Shown: positions 44,552-53,111 of the stretch, piece after piece
How positions within the stretch are numbered: position 1 is the stretch's first letter
How the letters are laid out: every line of letters starts with the position of its first letter
NCBI RefSeq assembly: GCF_012530535.1
Contig: NZ_CP051299.1
Location: 1,798,001-1,862,000 of the forward strand
Length of the DNA: 64,000 bases
Direction of reading: 5' to 3'
DNA from: Microcella flavibacter
GTDB taxonomy: Bacteria > Actinomycetota > Actinomycetes > Actinomycetales > Microbacteriaceae
Translations under genes and position numbers: made by a program
The notes under the pieces: generated by a model
The model's database searches: none
Told to the model about the DNA's origin: nothing
Seen by the model: only the letters and a program-made list of their open reading frames with translations

Positions 44552-44605
44552 TTGACCACCCCCGTTCGCGGGGGTTACGGTGTCGACGCGGGAAAACGCT
44601 ATCCC
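44552..44605 (+). promoter_or_regulatory. Promoter and LacI-like operator of the rhamnogalacturonan lyase gene
   Basis: -35 TTGACC (44552-44557), 18-base spacer containing a CCCCC/GGGGG inverted repeat, -10 TACGGT (44576-44581). Just downstream, GGGAAAACGCTATCCC (44590-44605) is an imperfect palindrome with a central CG, as in LacI-family operators. Sugar-responsive repression is inferred. GGAGG lies 8 bases before the ATG at 44626. Confidence 0.5.
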
Positions 44606-44625
44606 ACCCCACCGGAGGATTCAAC

Positions 44626-47133
44626 GATGAATCGAACGTCCCCCCTGCTCACCGCGGGCTGCGCCCTGGGCCTCGGCCTCGCGCTGCTCGCCCCCACCGT
44701 CGCCGTGGCCGAGGAGGGCGGCCCCGCCGCCGCCTCGACGGCCCCGCAGCTCGAGCTGCTCGACCGCGGGCTCGTCGCCGTCGGCACCCCCGGCGGCATC
44801 CACCTCAGCTGGCGCCTGCTCGCCGAGGAGACCACGGGCGCCGGCGAGAGCGGCATGCTCGGCGCCGACTTCCAGGTGCACCGCGACGGCGAGCTCATCG
44901 CCACCGTCACCGACAGCACCAACCACCTCGACGCCGGCGGCACCGCGGCATCGAGCTACACCGTCACCCCCGTGCTCGAGGGCGCGGTCGGCAGCGCCTC
45001 CGAGCCCGCGACGCCACTCGCCCAGCCCTACGCGAGCCTGCCGCTGCAGAAGCCCGCCGACGGGGTAACCCCGCTCGGCGAGGACTACACCTACTCCGCG
45101 AACGACATGAGCGTCGGCGACATGGACGGCGACGGGCGGTACGAGTACGTCGTCAAGTGGGATCCTCCAACGCCAAGGACGTCTCGCAGCGCGGCTACAC
45201 CGGCAGCACCTACGTCGACACGTACACCGCGGAGGGCGAGCTGCTGCACCGCATCGACCTCGGCGTGAACATCCGCTCGGGGGCGCACTACACGCAGGTC
45301 ATGGTCTTCGACTTCGACGGCGACGGCCGCGCCGAGATCATGATGAAGACGGCGCCCGGCACGAAGACCGTGGTGGGCGGCGAGGAGTCGTTCATCACGC
45401 TGCCGCAGCGCGACGTCGACGCCGGGGTGACCCACGCCGACGACTACCGCCTCAGCGCGGCGCAGTACGCCGAGCGGCTCGCGGGGGTCTTCGCGGGCTG
45501 GAGCGAGCATCCCGAGGTCGTGAACGGCGACTGGCCCGCCACGATCGAGGCGGCCCTCGGCATCGAGAACCGCTACGAGTACCCGCTGTCGGACGCGGAC
45601 GCCGCCGAGCTCGTCGACTACTTCATCGACGTCTACGCGCCCTCGCGCAGCGGCAACAACCGCCTGCGCGAGTTCGACGGCTTCATCCTCGACGGGCCCG
45701 AGTACCTCACGGTGTTCGACGGCCTGACCGGCGCCGAGCTCGCCACGGAGGACTACGAGCCCGGCCGCGGCGACGACGGCCTCGAGTGGGGCGACTACGC
45801 CTACAGCCGCATCGAGCCCGGCAACCGGGTCGACCGGTTCCTCGCCGGTGTCGGCTACCTGAACGGCTCCACCCCCTCGGCGATCTTCGCCCGCGGCTAC
45901 TACACCCGCACGACGATCGCCGCGTACGACTGGGACGGCGAGGAGCTCAGCCAGCGCTGGTTCGTCGACAGCGGCCACACGCCGATGTCGAACCCCTTCA
46001 ACGACGCCCCGCACGGTCGCGCGGGCTCCGACCCGGAGTTCGGCTCGCTCAACACGCAGGGCTTCCACTCGCTCAGCGTCGCCGACGTCGACGCCGACGG
46101 CCGCCAGGAGCTCGTCTACGGCGCCTCGACGATCGACGACGACGGCTCGCTGCTCTACAGCTCGGCCGACGTGCTGCCCGCGGGCAGCGCCTCCCCCGGC
46201 ACGCTCGCCGGGCTCGGCCACGGCGACGCCATGCACGTGACCGACATCGACCCCAACCGTCCGGGCCTCGAGATCTTCACCGTGCACGAGGGCGGCGCCG
46301 GCGCCCCCTACGGCTACGCGCTGCGCGACGCGGCCACGGGCGAGGTCATCTACGGCGAGTACACCGGCCGCGACACCGGGCGCGGCATGATCGGCGACGT
46401 CGACGTCTCGCAGCCGGGCCTCGAGACCTGGGCCACGCGCCTGCGCGCCGCCGACGGCACCGACCTCGGGTCGCGGCTGCCCGGCACGAACCAGAGCATC
46501 CGCTGGTCGGCCGACATGACGACGCAGATCGTCGGCGGCAGCGGGAACGGCGACGCCGTGATCGACGACTGGACGCGCGGACGCCTGCTCACCGCGACGG
46601 GCACCCGCACGAACAACGGCACGAAGGGCAACCCCGGCCTCGTCGCCGACGTGCTCGGCGACTGGCGCGAGGAGCTGCTCGTGCGCAGCGCCGACTCGAG
46701 CGAGATCCGCATCTACATCAGCACCGAGGTCACCGACCGCAAGCTCACGACCCTCATGCACGAGCCGCAGTACCGGGCCGAGGTCGCGCGGCAGAACACC
46801 ACCTACAACCAGCCCTCGTACACCTCGTACCTGCTGGCGAGCGACACCCGCTGGGAGGACGTGCCGGTCTACACGACCGTCGTGACCCCGGCCGAGGTCG
46901 AGATCGTCGACCGGCCGGGCGTCGGGCAGGACCGCTACACGATCCCCGCGGTCGACGGCGCGGTCTACCGCGTCGACGGCGAGGTCGTCGAGCCGGGCAC
47001 GTACCGGCCCGGCAATGCCGAAGTCGAGGTGACGGCGGAGGCCGCCGACCGCTGGAGCGTCATCGCCGAGGGCTCGACCACCGCGTGGAGCTACGACTTC
47101 TTCCCGGGGAAGGGCGGACCGACGAAGGGCTGA
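44626..47133 (+). pseudogene. Rhamnogalacturonan lyase, PL11 family, with a single-base frameshift
   Basis: Secreted enzyme that cleaves the rhamnogalacturonan I backbone of pectin. A signal peptide (residues 1-28, ending TVAVAEE) and the domain start DMSVGDMDGDGRYEYVVKWD are in one frame; the rest, SNAKDVSQRGYTGSTYVDTY onward to the stop at 47131, is in another. Family members read KWDPSN without a break, so one base (a C in the run at about 45163-45167) is missing. Downstream of the shift about 650 codons are intact, including the FDFDGDGRAEIMMKTA calcium-site segment. This is a recent mutation, a sequencing error, or programmed slippage. Confidence 0.85.
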
Positions 47134-47184
47134 TCGACCGGATCGACGTCGAAGGGCGCTCGGGGCTGCGGCCGCGGGCGCCCT

Positions 47185-47218
47185 CCGCGCGTGATCATCC
47201 GCGCGTGATCATCCGCGG
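47185..47218. repeat. 14-bp direct repeat with TGATCA core
   Basis: Units 47185-47198 and 47199-47212 (CCGCGCGTGATCAT) are identical, followed by a partial third (CCGCG). They lie about 40 bases upstream of the TACGCT box of the next gene and may be operators. Confidence 0.7.
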
Positions 47219-47266
47219 CAGCGCACGGGCGGGAATAGCGCGGCGCGCGACTACGCTTACCGACTT

Positions 47267-48625
47267 GTGACTACTGAACAGCGTGGCAAAGCGCCCACCA
47301 CGCAGGCCTCCTCCGCGACCCTGCCCGCCCCCTCCGATCCCCGCATCGCACGTCGTGCGCGATGGGCCTCCCTCGTGGGGACCTCCCTGGAGTCGTACGA
47401 CTTCTACCTCTTCGCCTACTTCTCGGCCTTCTTCGCCGGCCCGCTCTTCTTCTCCGGCTTCGGCGAGGTCGGGGAGGACATCGCGGCGCTGCTGACGATC
47501 GGCGTCGCCTTCGTGATCCGCCCCATCGGCGCGATCATCTTCGGCCACCTCGGCGACCGCCTCGGGCGCCGGCGCACGCTCATCGTGACGATCACGATGA
47601 TGGGCGTCGCGACGGGCCTCATCGGCGTGCTACCCACCTACGACCAGGTCGGCTGGCTCGCGGCCGCGCTGCTCATCCTGCTGCGCCTCGTGCAGGGCAT
47701 CTCGCTCGGCGGCGAGTGGGGCGGGGCGATCCTCATCGCCACCGAGCACGAGAGCCGCGCCAAGCGCGCCTTCGCCGCCGCGATGCCGCAGCTGGGCTCC
47801 CCCATCGGCTCGATCCTCTCCGCCGTCGCCTTCATCTGGCTGACGCTGTCGCTCACCTCGGCCGAGATCACCGAGTGGGCCTGGCGCATCCCGTTCCTCA
47901 CCGCCATCCCGCTGCTCGCCGTCTCGCTGTACCTGCGGCTCGCCGTGACTGAGACCCCGGTGTTCGAGAGCGTCAAGAAGGCGCAGCGCCGCCCGAAGGT
48001 GCCCATCGCGGCCCTGCTGCGCGCGCAGCCGACCGCGGTCGTCGTCGCCATCGGCGTGGCCCTGCTCGGCATCGGCTCGTACTCGCTCATGAACACCTAC
48101 ACGCTGAACTACGGCAACGCGGTGCTCGGCTTCGACTACTACCAGCTGCTCATCGCGACGACGATCGGCGGGCTGCTGCAGCTCGTCACCATCCCGCTGT
48201 TCGGGGCGTGGGCGACGCGCATCGGATCGGGCATGGTCGTCGCCATCGGCGCGCTCGGCACCCTGCTCGTCGCGTTCCCGCTCTACTACTTCCTGCAGTT
48301 CGCCGACTTCGGCGTGCTCGTGGCGATGATGGTGATCGGCGGCATCCTGCCGACGATGAGCTGGGCGGCCCTCGGCGGCATCTTCACCGAGCTCTTCGAC
48401 GAGCGCTACCGCTACTCGGCGCTGAGCTTCGCCTACGCGCTGTCGGCCGCGGTCGCGGGCTTCGTGCCCGGGCTCACGGCGGTGCTCGGCGAGCAGACCG
48501 GCAACGCCTGGTGGCACCCCGGCATCGTGCTCGCCGCGATGTCGCTCATCACGCTCGTCGCCTCGCTCGTGGCGATCCGCATGCGCGTCGACAAGGACGA
48601 GGACGCGGGCGTGCCGCTCGACTGA
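47267..48625 (+). CDS. MHS-family MFS metabolite:H+ symporter
   Basis: Importer of the metabolite:H+ symporter group (relatives of ShiA and ProP). 452 residues and 12 membrane helices. The first helix has SLVGTSLESYDFYLFAYFSA, with the acidic and aromatic residues typical of the group; motif A is GHLGDRLGRRRTL and EWGGAILIATEH follows. GTG at 47267; TACGCT at 47252-47257 ends 9 bases before it. The substrate (an organic acid or osmolyte) is unknown. Confidence 0.9.
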   Translation: MTTEQRGKAPTTQASSATLPAPSDPRIARRARWASLVGTSLESYDFYLFAYFSAFFAGPLFFSGFGEVGEDIAALLTIGVAFVIRPIGAIIFGHLGDRLGRRRTLIVTITMMGVATGLIGVLPTYDQVGWLAAALLILLRLVQGISLGGEWGGAILIATEHESRAKRAFAAAMPQLGSPIGSILSAVAFIWLTLSLTSAEITEWAWRIPFLTAIPLLAVSLYLRLAVTETPVFESVKKAQRRPKVPIAALLRAQPTAVVVAIGVALLGIGSYSLMNTYTLNYGNAVLGFDYYQLLIATTIGGLLQLVTIPLFGAWATRIGSGMVVAIGALGTLLVAFPLYYFLQFADFGVLVAMMVIGGILPTMSWAALGGIFTELFDERYRYSALSFAYALSAAVAGFVPGLTAVLGEQTGNAWWHPGIVLAAMSLITLVASLVAIRMRVDKDEDAGVPLD

Positions 48626-48633
48626 GCCGCGCC

Positions 48634-48670
48634 CCGGGCGGGCCGCTCCCCCGCGGAGCGGCCCGCCCGG
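48634..48670 (+). terminator. Very strong hairpin terminator after the MHS symporter gene
   Basis: Perfect 16-bp stem (48634-48649 with 48655-48670) and a 5-base loop, starting 9 bases after the stop codon. Confidence 0.85.
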
Positions 48671-48676
48671 CGCCGG

Positions 48677-48682
48677 TACGAT
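48677..48682 (+). promoter_or_regulatory. Probable -10 box of valS
   Basis: TACGAT, giving a leader of about 67 bases. No T-box motif is present in this leader, unlike ileS. Confidence 0.45.
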
Positions 48683-48755
48683 GGCAGGGCATCCCACACT
48701 CAGGCACCCCTTCCGCTGACACGGTGCCGCACATAGCGAGAGTCGAGCCCCGCCC

Positions 48756-51344
48756 ATGAGCCACGCCATCCCCGAGAAGCCCGCCCTCGAGGGCCTCGAG
48801 ACCGTCTGGGGCTCCCGCTGGGAGCAGCAGGGCACCTACCGCTTCGATCGGGATGCCGCGCTCGCGGCAGGCGCCGACTGCGTCTACGCGATCGACACCC
48901 CGCCCCCGACGGCGTCCGGTTCGCTGCACATCGGGCACGTGTTCAGCTACACCCACATGGATCTCGCCGCGCGGTTCCAGCGCATGCGCGGGCAGCACAT
49001 CTTCTACCCCATGGGGTGGGACGACAACGGGCTGCCGACCGAGCGCCGGGTGCAGAACTACTACGGCGTGCGCTGCGACCCCTCGCTGCCCTACGACCCC
49101 GACTTCACCCCGCCCTTCGAGGGCGGCGACAACCGCTCGGCGAAGGCCGCCGACCAGATCCCGGTGAGCCGGCGCACGTTCATCGAGCTGTGCGAGAAGC
49201 TCACCGTCGAGGACGAGAAGCAGTTCGAGGATCTCTGGCGCACCCTCGGCCTCAGCGTCGACTGGACCCAGACCTACCGCACCATCGGCGACGACGCCCA
49301 GCGCGCCGCCCAGCGCGCGTTCCTGCGCAACCTCGGCCGCGGCGAGGCCTACCGCGCCGACGCGCCGACGCTGTGGGACGTCACGTTCCGCACGGCCGTC
49401 GCGCAGGCCGAGCTCGAGGACAAGGAGATGCCCGGGGCCTACCACCGGGTGAGCTTCCACCGCCCCGAGGGCGGCACGATCGACATCGAGACGACGCGCC
49501 CCGAGCTGCTCGCGGCCTGCGTGGCCCTCGTGGCGCATCCCGATGACGAGCGCTACCAGCCCTTCTTCGGCACCACGGTGCGCACACCCCTGTTCGGCGT
49601 CGAGGTGCCCGTGGTCGCCCACCACCTCGCGCAGAAGGACAAGGGCTCGGGCATCGCCATGGTCTGCACCTTCGGCGACGTCACCGACGTCGTCTGGTGG
49701 CGCGAGCTCGACCTGCCGACCCGCCCCATCCTCGGCAAGGACGGCCGCATCCTCGCCGAGGCGCCGGAGGGCATCGAGGGCGAGGCGCTCGCCGTCTACG
49801 CCGAGCTCGCCGGCAAGACCGTGTTCAGCGCGAAGGCCCGCACGGTCGAGCTGCTGCGCGAGTCGGGCGACCTCATCGGCGAGCCGCGCGCCATCACGCA
49901 CCCGGTGAAGTTCTTCGAGAAGGGCGACAAGCCGCTCGAGATCGTCACCACCCGCCAGTGGTACATCAGCAACGGCGCCCGCGACGGCGGGCTGCGCGAG
50001 CGCCTGCTCGAGCGCGGCCGCGAGGTGGCGTTCCACCCCGACTTCATGCGCGTGCGGTACGAGAACTGGGTCGGGGGCCTCAGCGGCGACTGGCTCATCT
50101 CGCGCCAGCGCTTCTTCGGCGTGCCCATCCCGGTCTGGTACCGCCTCGACGAGCACGGCGAGCAGACGGGCGAGCCGATCGTGCCCGACGAGAGCATGCT
50201 GCCGGTCGACCCCGCCTCGATGCCGGCGCCGGGCTTCGACGAGGCCCAGCGCGGTCAGCCCGGCGGCTTCGTCGGCGAGGTCGACATCATGGACACCTGG
50301 GCGACCTCGAGCCTCACCCCGCAGATCGCCGGCAAGTGGGAGGACGACCCCGAGCTGTTCGGCCTGGTCTTCCCGTACTCGCTGCGCAGCCAGGGTCAGG
50401 ACATCATCCGCACCTGGCTCTTCTCGACGGTGCTGCGCGCCGAGCTCGAGCACGGCAGCGTTCCGTGGACGAACGCCGGCGTCTCGGGCTTCATCGTCGA
50501 CCCCGACCGCAAGAAGATGTCGAAGTCGAAGGGCAACGTCGTCACGCCCGCCGCCATGCTCGAGACCCACGGCTCGGACGCGGTGCGCTACTGGGCGGCC
50601 TCCTCGCGCCTCGGCACCGATGCCGCCTTCGACCCGCAGAACCCGAAGCAGATGAAGATCGGCCGCCGCCTCGCCATCAAGGTGCTCAATGCGGCGAAGT
50701 TCGTCTACTCGTTCCCCGAGGCGGGCGAGGGCGCGACCGTCACCGACCCGCTCGACCGCGACATGCTCGCGACGCTCGCCGACGTCGTGCGCCAGGCCAC
50801 CCGCGCCTACGAGGAGTACGACCACGCCCGCGCCCTCGAGGTGACCGAGCAGTTCTTCTGGACCTTCTGCGACGACTACCTCGAGCTCGTCAAGGAGCGC
50901 GCGTACGGCTCCACCCAGGGCGACGCGGGGGATGCCGAGGGCGGCCAGGCGAGCGCGGTCACCGCCCTGCGGCGGGCGATCGATGTCATGCTGCGGCTGC
51001 TCGCGCCGGTCATCCCCTTCGCGACGGAGGAGGTCTGGAGCTGGACCCACGCCGGCAGCGTGCACACCGCCGCGTGGCCGACGGTCGAGGAGCTCGGCTC
51101 CGACTCCCCCACGGGGCTGCTGCCGCTCGTCTCGCAGGCGCTCATCGGAATCCGCCGCGCGAAGACCGACGCGAAGGCCTCGCAGAAGACCCCCGTGGCG
51201 CGCGCCGTCGTGGCCGGCCCGATGCTGCTCGCCGAGGCGGCGAGCGACCTCAAGGCCGTCGGGCGCATCGAGGTGCTCGACGTCGTCGAGGCCGAGAGCG
51301 TCTCGGTGCTCGAGATCGAGCTGGCGGAGCAGCCGGAGGGCTGA
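48756..51344 (+). CDS. valS: Valyl-tRNA synthetase
   Basis: Charges tRNA-Val. 862 residues, class I. HIGH is in ASGSLHIGHVFSYTHMD, KMSKS in DRKKMSKSKGNVVTP, and GWDDNGLPTERRVQ identifies ValS. The C-terminal coiled-coil arm of most bacterial ValS proteins is reduced or missing: the protein ends soon after the anticodon-binding domain (VIPFATEEVWSW, then about 95 residues). The start codon ATG at 48756 gives MSHAIPEKPALEGLE. Confidence 0.96.
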   Translation: MSHAIPEKPALEGLETVWGSRWEQQGTYRFDRDAALAAGADCVYAIDTPPPTASGSLHIGHVFSYTHMDLAARFQRMRGQHIFYPMGWDDNGLPTERRVQNYYGVRCDPSLPYDPDFTPPFEGGDNRSAKAADQIPVSRRTFIELCEKLTVEDEKQFEDLWRTLGLSVDWTQTYRTIGDDAQRAAQRAFLRNLGRGEAYRADAPTLWDVTFRTAVAQAELEDKEMPGAYHRVSFHRPEGGTIDIETTRPELLAACVALVAHPDDERYQPFFGTTVRTPLFGVEVPVVAHHLAQKDKGSGIAMVCTFGDVTDVVWWRELDLPTRPILGKDGRILAEAPEGIEGEALAVYAELAGKTVFSAKARTVELLRESGDLIGEPRAITHPVKFFEKGDKPLEIVTTRQWYISNGARDGGLRERLLERGREVAFHPDFMRVRYENWVGGLSGDWLISRQRFFGVPIPVWYRLDEHGEQTGEPIVPDESMLPVDPASMPAPGFDEAQRGQPGGFVGEVDIMDTWATSSLTPQIAGKWEDDPELFGLVFPYSLRSQGQDIIRTWLFSTVLRAELEHGSVPWTNAGVSGFIVDPDRKKMSKSKGNVVTPAAMLETHGSDAVRYWAASSRLGTDAAFDPQNPKQMKIGRRLAIKVLNAAKFVYSFPEAGEGATVTDPLDRDMLATLADVVRQATRAYEEYDHARALEVTEQFFWTFCDDYLELVKERAYGSTQGDAGDAEGGQASAVTALRRAIDVMLRLLAPVIPFATEEVWSWTHAGSVHTAAWPTVEELGSDSPTGLLPLVSQALIGIRRAKTDAKASQKTPVARAVVAGPMLLAEAASDLKAVGRIEVLDVVEAESVSVLEIELAEQPEG

Positions 51345-51364
51345 GCGGGTCGGGGCCCGTGCGG

Positions 51365-51370
51365 CAGACT
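51365..51370 (+). promoter_or_regulatory. Leaderless -10-like box of the GNAT gene
   Basis: CAGACT ends 6 bases before the ATG at 51377. Confidence 0.4.
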
Positions 51371-51376
51371 GTGCGC

Positions 51377-51853
51377 ATGAGCGAGAGCACGCCGACGACG
51401 AGCGCGACCGGGGCACCGACGGTGCGCCCGATCGCGCCGGAGGACCGCGCCGACTGGCAGCGGCTTTTCCTCGCCTACGGCGCGTTCTACGAGACGGCTT
51501 TCGCCCCCGAGGTGCTCGACGGCGTCTGGGCGTGGCTGATGGATGCCCGGCACCCGCAGCGCGCGCTCGTCGCGGTGCTCGGCGCCGAGGTCGTCGGGTT
51601 CGCCCACTTCCGCGCGCAGCCCGACACCTTCACGGCCCACCCCGGCTGGTTCCTCGACGACCTCTACACCGACCCGGCGCATCGCGGCGCGGGCGCGGCG
51701 ACGGCGCTCGTCGAGGCGGTCGCCGCGGAGGCCGGGTCGGCCGGCGGCGGAACCCTGCGGTGGATCACCGCCGACGACAACGACCGCGCGCAGCGCGTCT
51801 ACGACCGCATCGCGACCCGCACCCGCTGGGTCACCTACGAGAGGGAGTGCTGA
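51377..51853 (+). CDS. GNAT family N-acetyltransferase
   Basis: 158-residue acetyltransferase. The acetyl-CoA site is in FLDDLYTDPAHRGAGAATALVEAV (motif A, R/Q-x-x-G-x-G/A form), followed by LRWITADDNDRAQRVYDRIA. A Ser/Thr-rich start (1-15) is probably disordered. The substrate is unknown. The gene ends 3 bases before a small gene transcribed in the same direction. Confidence 0.88.
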   Translation: MSESTPTTSATGAPTVRPIAPEDRADWQRLFLAYGAFYETAFAPEVLDGVWAWLMDARHPQRALVAVLGAEVVGFAHFRAQPDTFTAHPGWFLDDLYTDPAHRGAGAATALVEAVAAEAGSAGGGTLRWITADDNDRAQRVYDRIATRTRWVTYEREC

Positions 51854-51856
51854 ACC

Positions 51857-52108
51857 ATGCAGATCGGAACCCGCTGGGCCGTCGGCGCCGAGCCGCCCGC
51901 ACGCCTCGACAGCGCCGTGCACGCCGCCATCCGCCAGGTGGAGGGCGAGCTGCTGGGGCGCGATACGACCCAGTGGCGCTGGACCCTCAGCTGGCTGGAG
52001 GGCCGCCCGGTCGTCGAGCTCGACGACGGCACGGTCATCCGCACCGGGCACGACGGCACGGTCGCGATCGCGAACCTCGACGACGAGGACGCCGCGGCGC
52101 ACCACTGA
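51857..52108 (+). CDS. Uncharacterised 83-residue protein
   Basis: No named family. MQIGTRWAVGAEPPARLDSA, then a helix-like stretch (AIRQVEGELLGRD) and beta-like segments (WRWTLSWLEGRPVVELDDGT), ending DDEDAAAHH. GGGAG lies upstream of the ATG and the gene follows the GNAT gene by 3 bases, so it is probably real and co-transcribed. Confidence 0.7.
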   Translation: MQIGTRWAVGAEPPARLDSAVHAAIRQVEGELLGRDTTQWRWTLSWLEGRPVVELDDGTVIRTGHDGTVAIANLDDEDAAAHH

Positions 52109-52134
52109 GCGCCGCGCGCGCCTCGTCGCCGCCG

Positions 52135-52356
52135 CTACTGGGTGTATCCGTAGCGGATGACGCTCCGCGCGCGCTCGGTCGCGCGCTGAGCGGCGAGCGC
52201 CCGCTGCTGGTCGGCGTGGGCGCCGGAGGTCGCGTCGACGGCCGCCGCGCGCGACCAGCGCACGAGCGCGATGCCGACGGCGAGGGCGAGACGGCGGCCG
52301 AGCGGCCGGACGATGGACCGGCGGGTCGCCGGCAGGGTGATGGTGAGGGTGGTCAT
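52135..52356 (-). CDS. Small protein coupled to the ArsR-like regulator
   Basis: 73 residues, no named family. MTTLTITLPATRRSIVRPLG, a weak hydrophobic stretch LALAVGIALVRW, then a polar Arg/Ala-rich helix ending VIRYGYTQ. It may be peripheral to the membrane. Its ATG overlaps the regulator's stop by 4 bases, so both share one transcript and the operator array at 52997-53059. Confidence 0.7.
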   Translation of the reverse strand: MTTLTITLPATRRSIVRPLGRRLALAVGIALVRWSRAAAVDATSGAHADQQRALAAQRATERARSVIRYGYTQ

Positions 52357-52994
52357 GCGCGGGGCTCCTCGGCGGAGGGGTCGGACTGATCGGAGGGATC
52401 GGCAGGCGGCACCTCGTCCCCGTCGAGGACGGGGAAGCCGAAGTACTGCAGCTGCACGGGGCGCGATCCGGGGATGCGCTGGCCGCGGTGCGCGGTGGCG
52501 AACTCGGTGATGAGTCGGTTGATGCTCTCGTTGAAGGCGGAGAGCTGCTCGGCGGTGACGTGCACGCTCGCCGATTCGAGCGCGAGGGCATCGGCCCATT
52601 CGGCGCTCAGCACGTCCGTGCCACGCTCGATGACGTCGCGCACGGCCGCCTCGCGGTGGTGCAGCCACTCGCGCATGATGAGCCGGGAGGCCTGCTTGCC
52701 CGCCTCCGAGTCGTCCGTGCCGGGACCGCCGAGGTGGATCGGCCCGGGTCGGCGCTCCCACCAGCGCTCGCGGCCGGTGCCGCGATCGGCGACCTCGCGC
52801 ACGTACTCGTGCTTCTCGAGCTGGCGCAGGTGGTAGCTCGTCGCCCCGCTCGACTCGCCGAGCCGCGCGGCCAGGCCGCTCGCGGTGTGCGGCCCGTAGG
52901 TCGACAGCGCCTCGATGATCTGCACGCGCAGCGGGTGGGCGAGGGCCTTGAGGCCGTCGAGGTCGGGCGCGTGCGACTCGGGGTTCGGGGACAT
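52353..52994 (-). CDS. ArsR-like winged-helix transcriptional regulator
   Basis: 213 residues. The N-terminal winged helix (about 10-75) reads LKALAHPLRVQIIEALSTYG, TASGLAARLGESSGATSYHL and RQLEKHEYVREVADRGTGRE, as in ArsR/HTH_20 regulators. The C-terminal half (85-180) is helical and resembles the ligand domain of YjbR/PadR-like proteins only vaguely. No metal-binding Cys motif (CxC) is present. The intergenic region holds five phased TTGCAA-type sites, suggesting strong autoregulation and possibly control of the divergent peptidase gene. Confidence 0.87.
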   Translation of the reverse strand: MSPNPESHAPDLDGLKALAHPLRVQIIEALSTYGPHTASGLAARLGESSGATSYHLRQLEKHEYVREVADRGTGRERWWERRPGPIHLGGPGTDDSEAGKQASRLIMREWLHHREAAVRDVIERGTDVLSAEWADALALESASVHVTAEQLSAFNESINRLITEFATAHRGQRIPGSRPVQLQYFGFPVLDGDEVPPADPSDQSDPSAEEPRA

Positions 52995-52996
52995 GA

Positions 52997-53059
52997 TGCA
53001 AAGGTATCTCTGCAAAGATTTCTTTGCAAGCATTATTTTGCAACGTGCTCTTTGCAAAG
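52997..53059. promoter_or_regulatory. Phased array of TTTGCAAA-type operators
   Basis: Five related sites: TGCAAAG at 52997 and 53011, CTTTGCAAG at 53022, TTTTGCAAC at 53036 and the full palindrome CTTTGCAAAG at 53050. Their centres are spaced 13-14 bases apart. On the reverse strand TTGCAA (53057-53052), 16 bases, TAATGC forms a plausible promoter for the ArsR-like gene, so bound protein would cover it. Confidence 0.65.
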
Positions 53060-53099
53060 ACTCCTGTGCATCGCCCGGCCCCGCGTCGGCCGCCCGGCC

Positions 53100-53105
53100 T
53101 AGGCT
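53100..53105 (+). promoter_or_regulatory. Leaderless -10 box of the M3 peptidase gene
   Basis: TAGGCT ends 6 bases before the ATG at 53112. Confidence 0.6.
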
Positions 53106-53111
53106 GGCCGC

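Noticed and set aside
48660-48755. T-box in front of valS
   Set aside because: The leader is only about 67 bases and has no GGTGGTACCGCG core.
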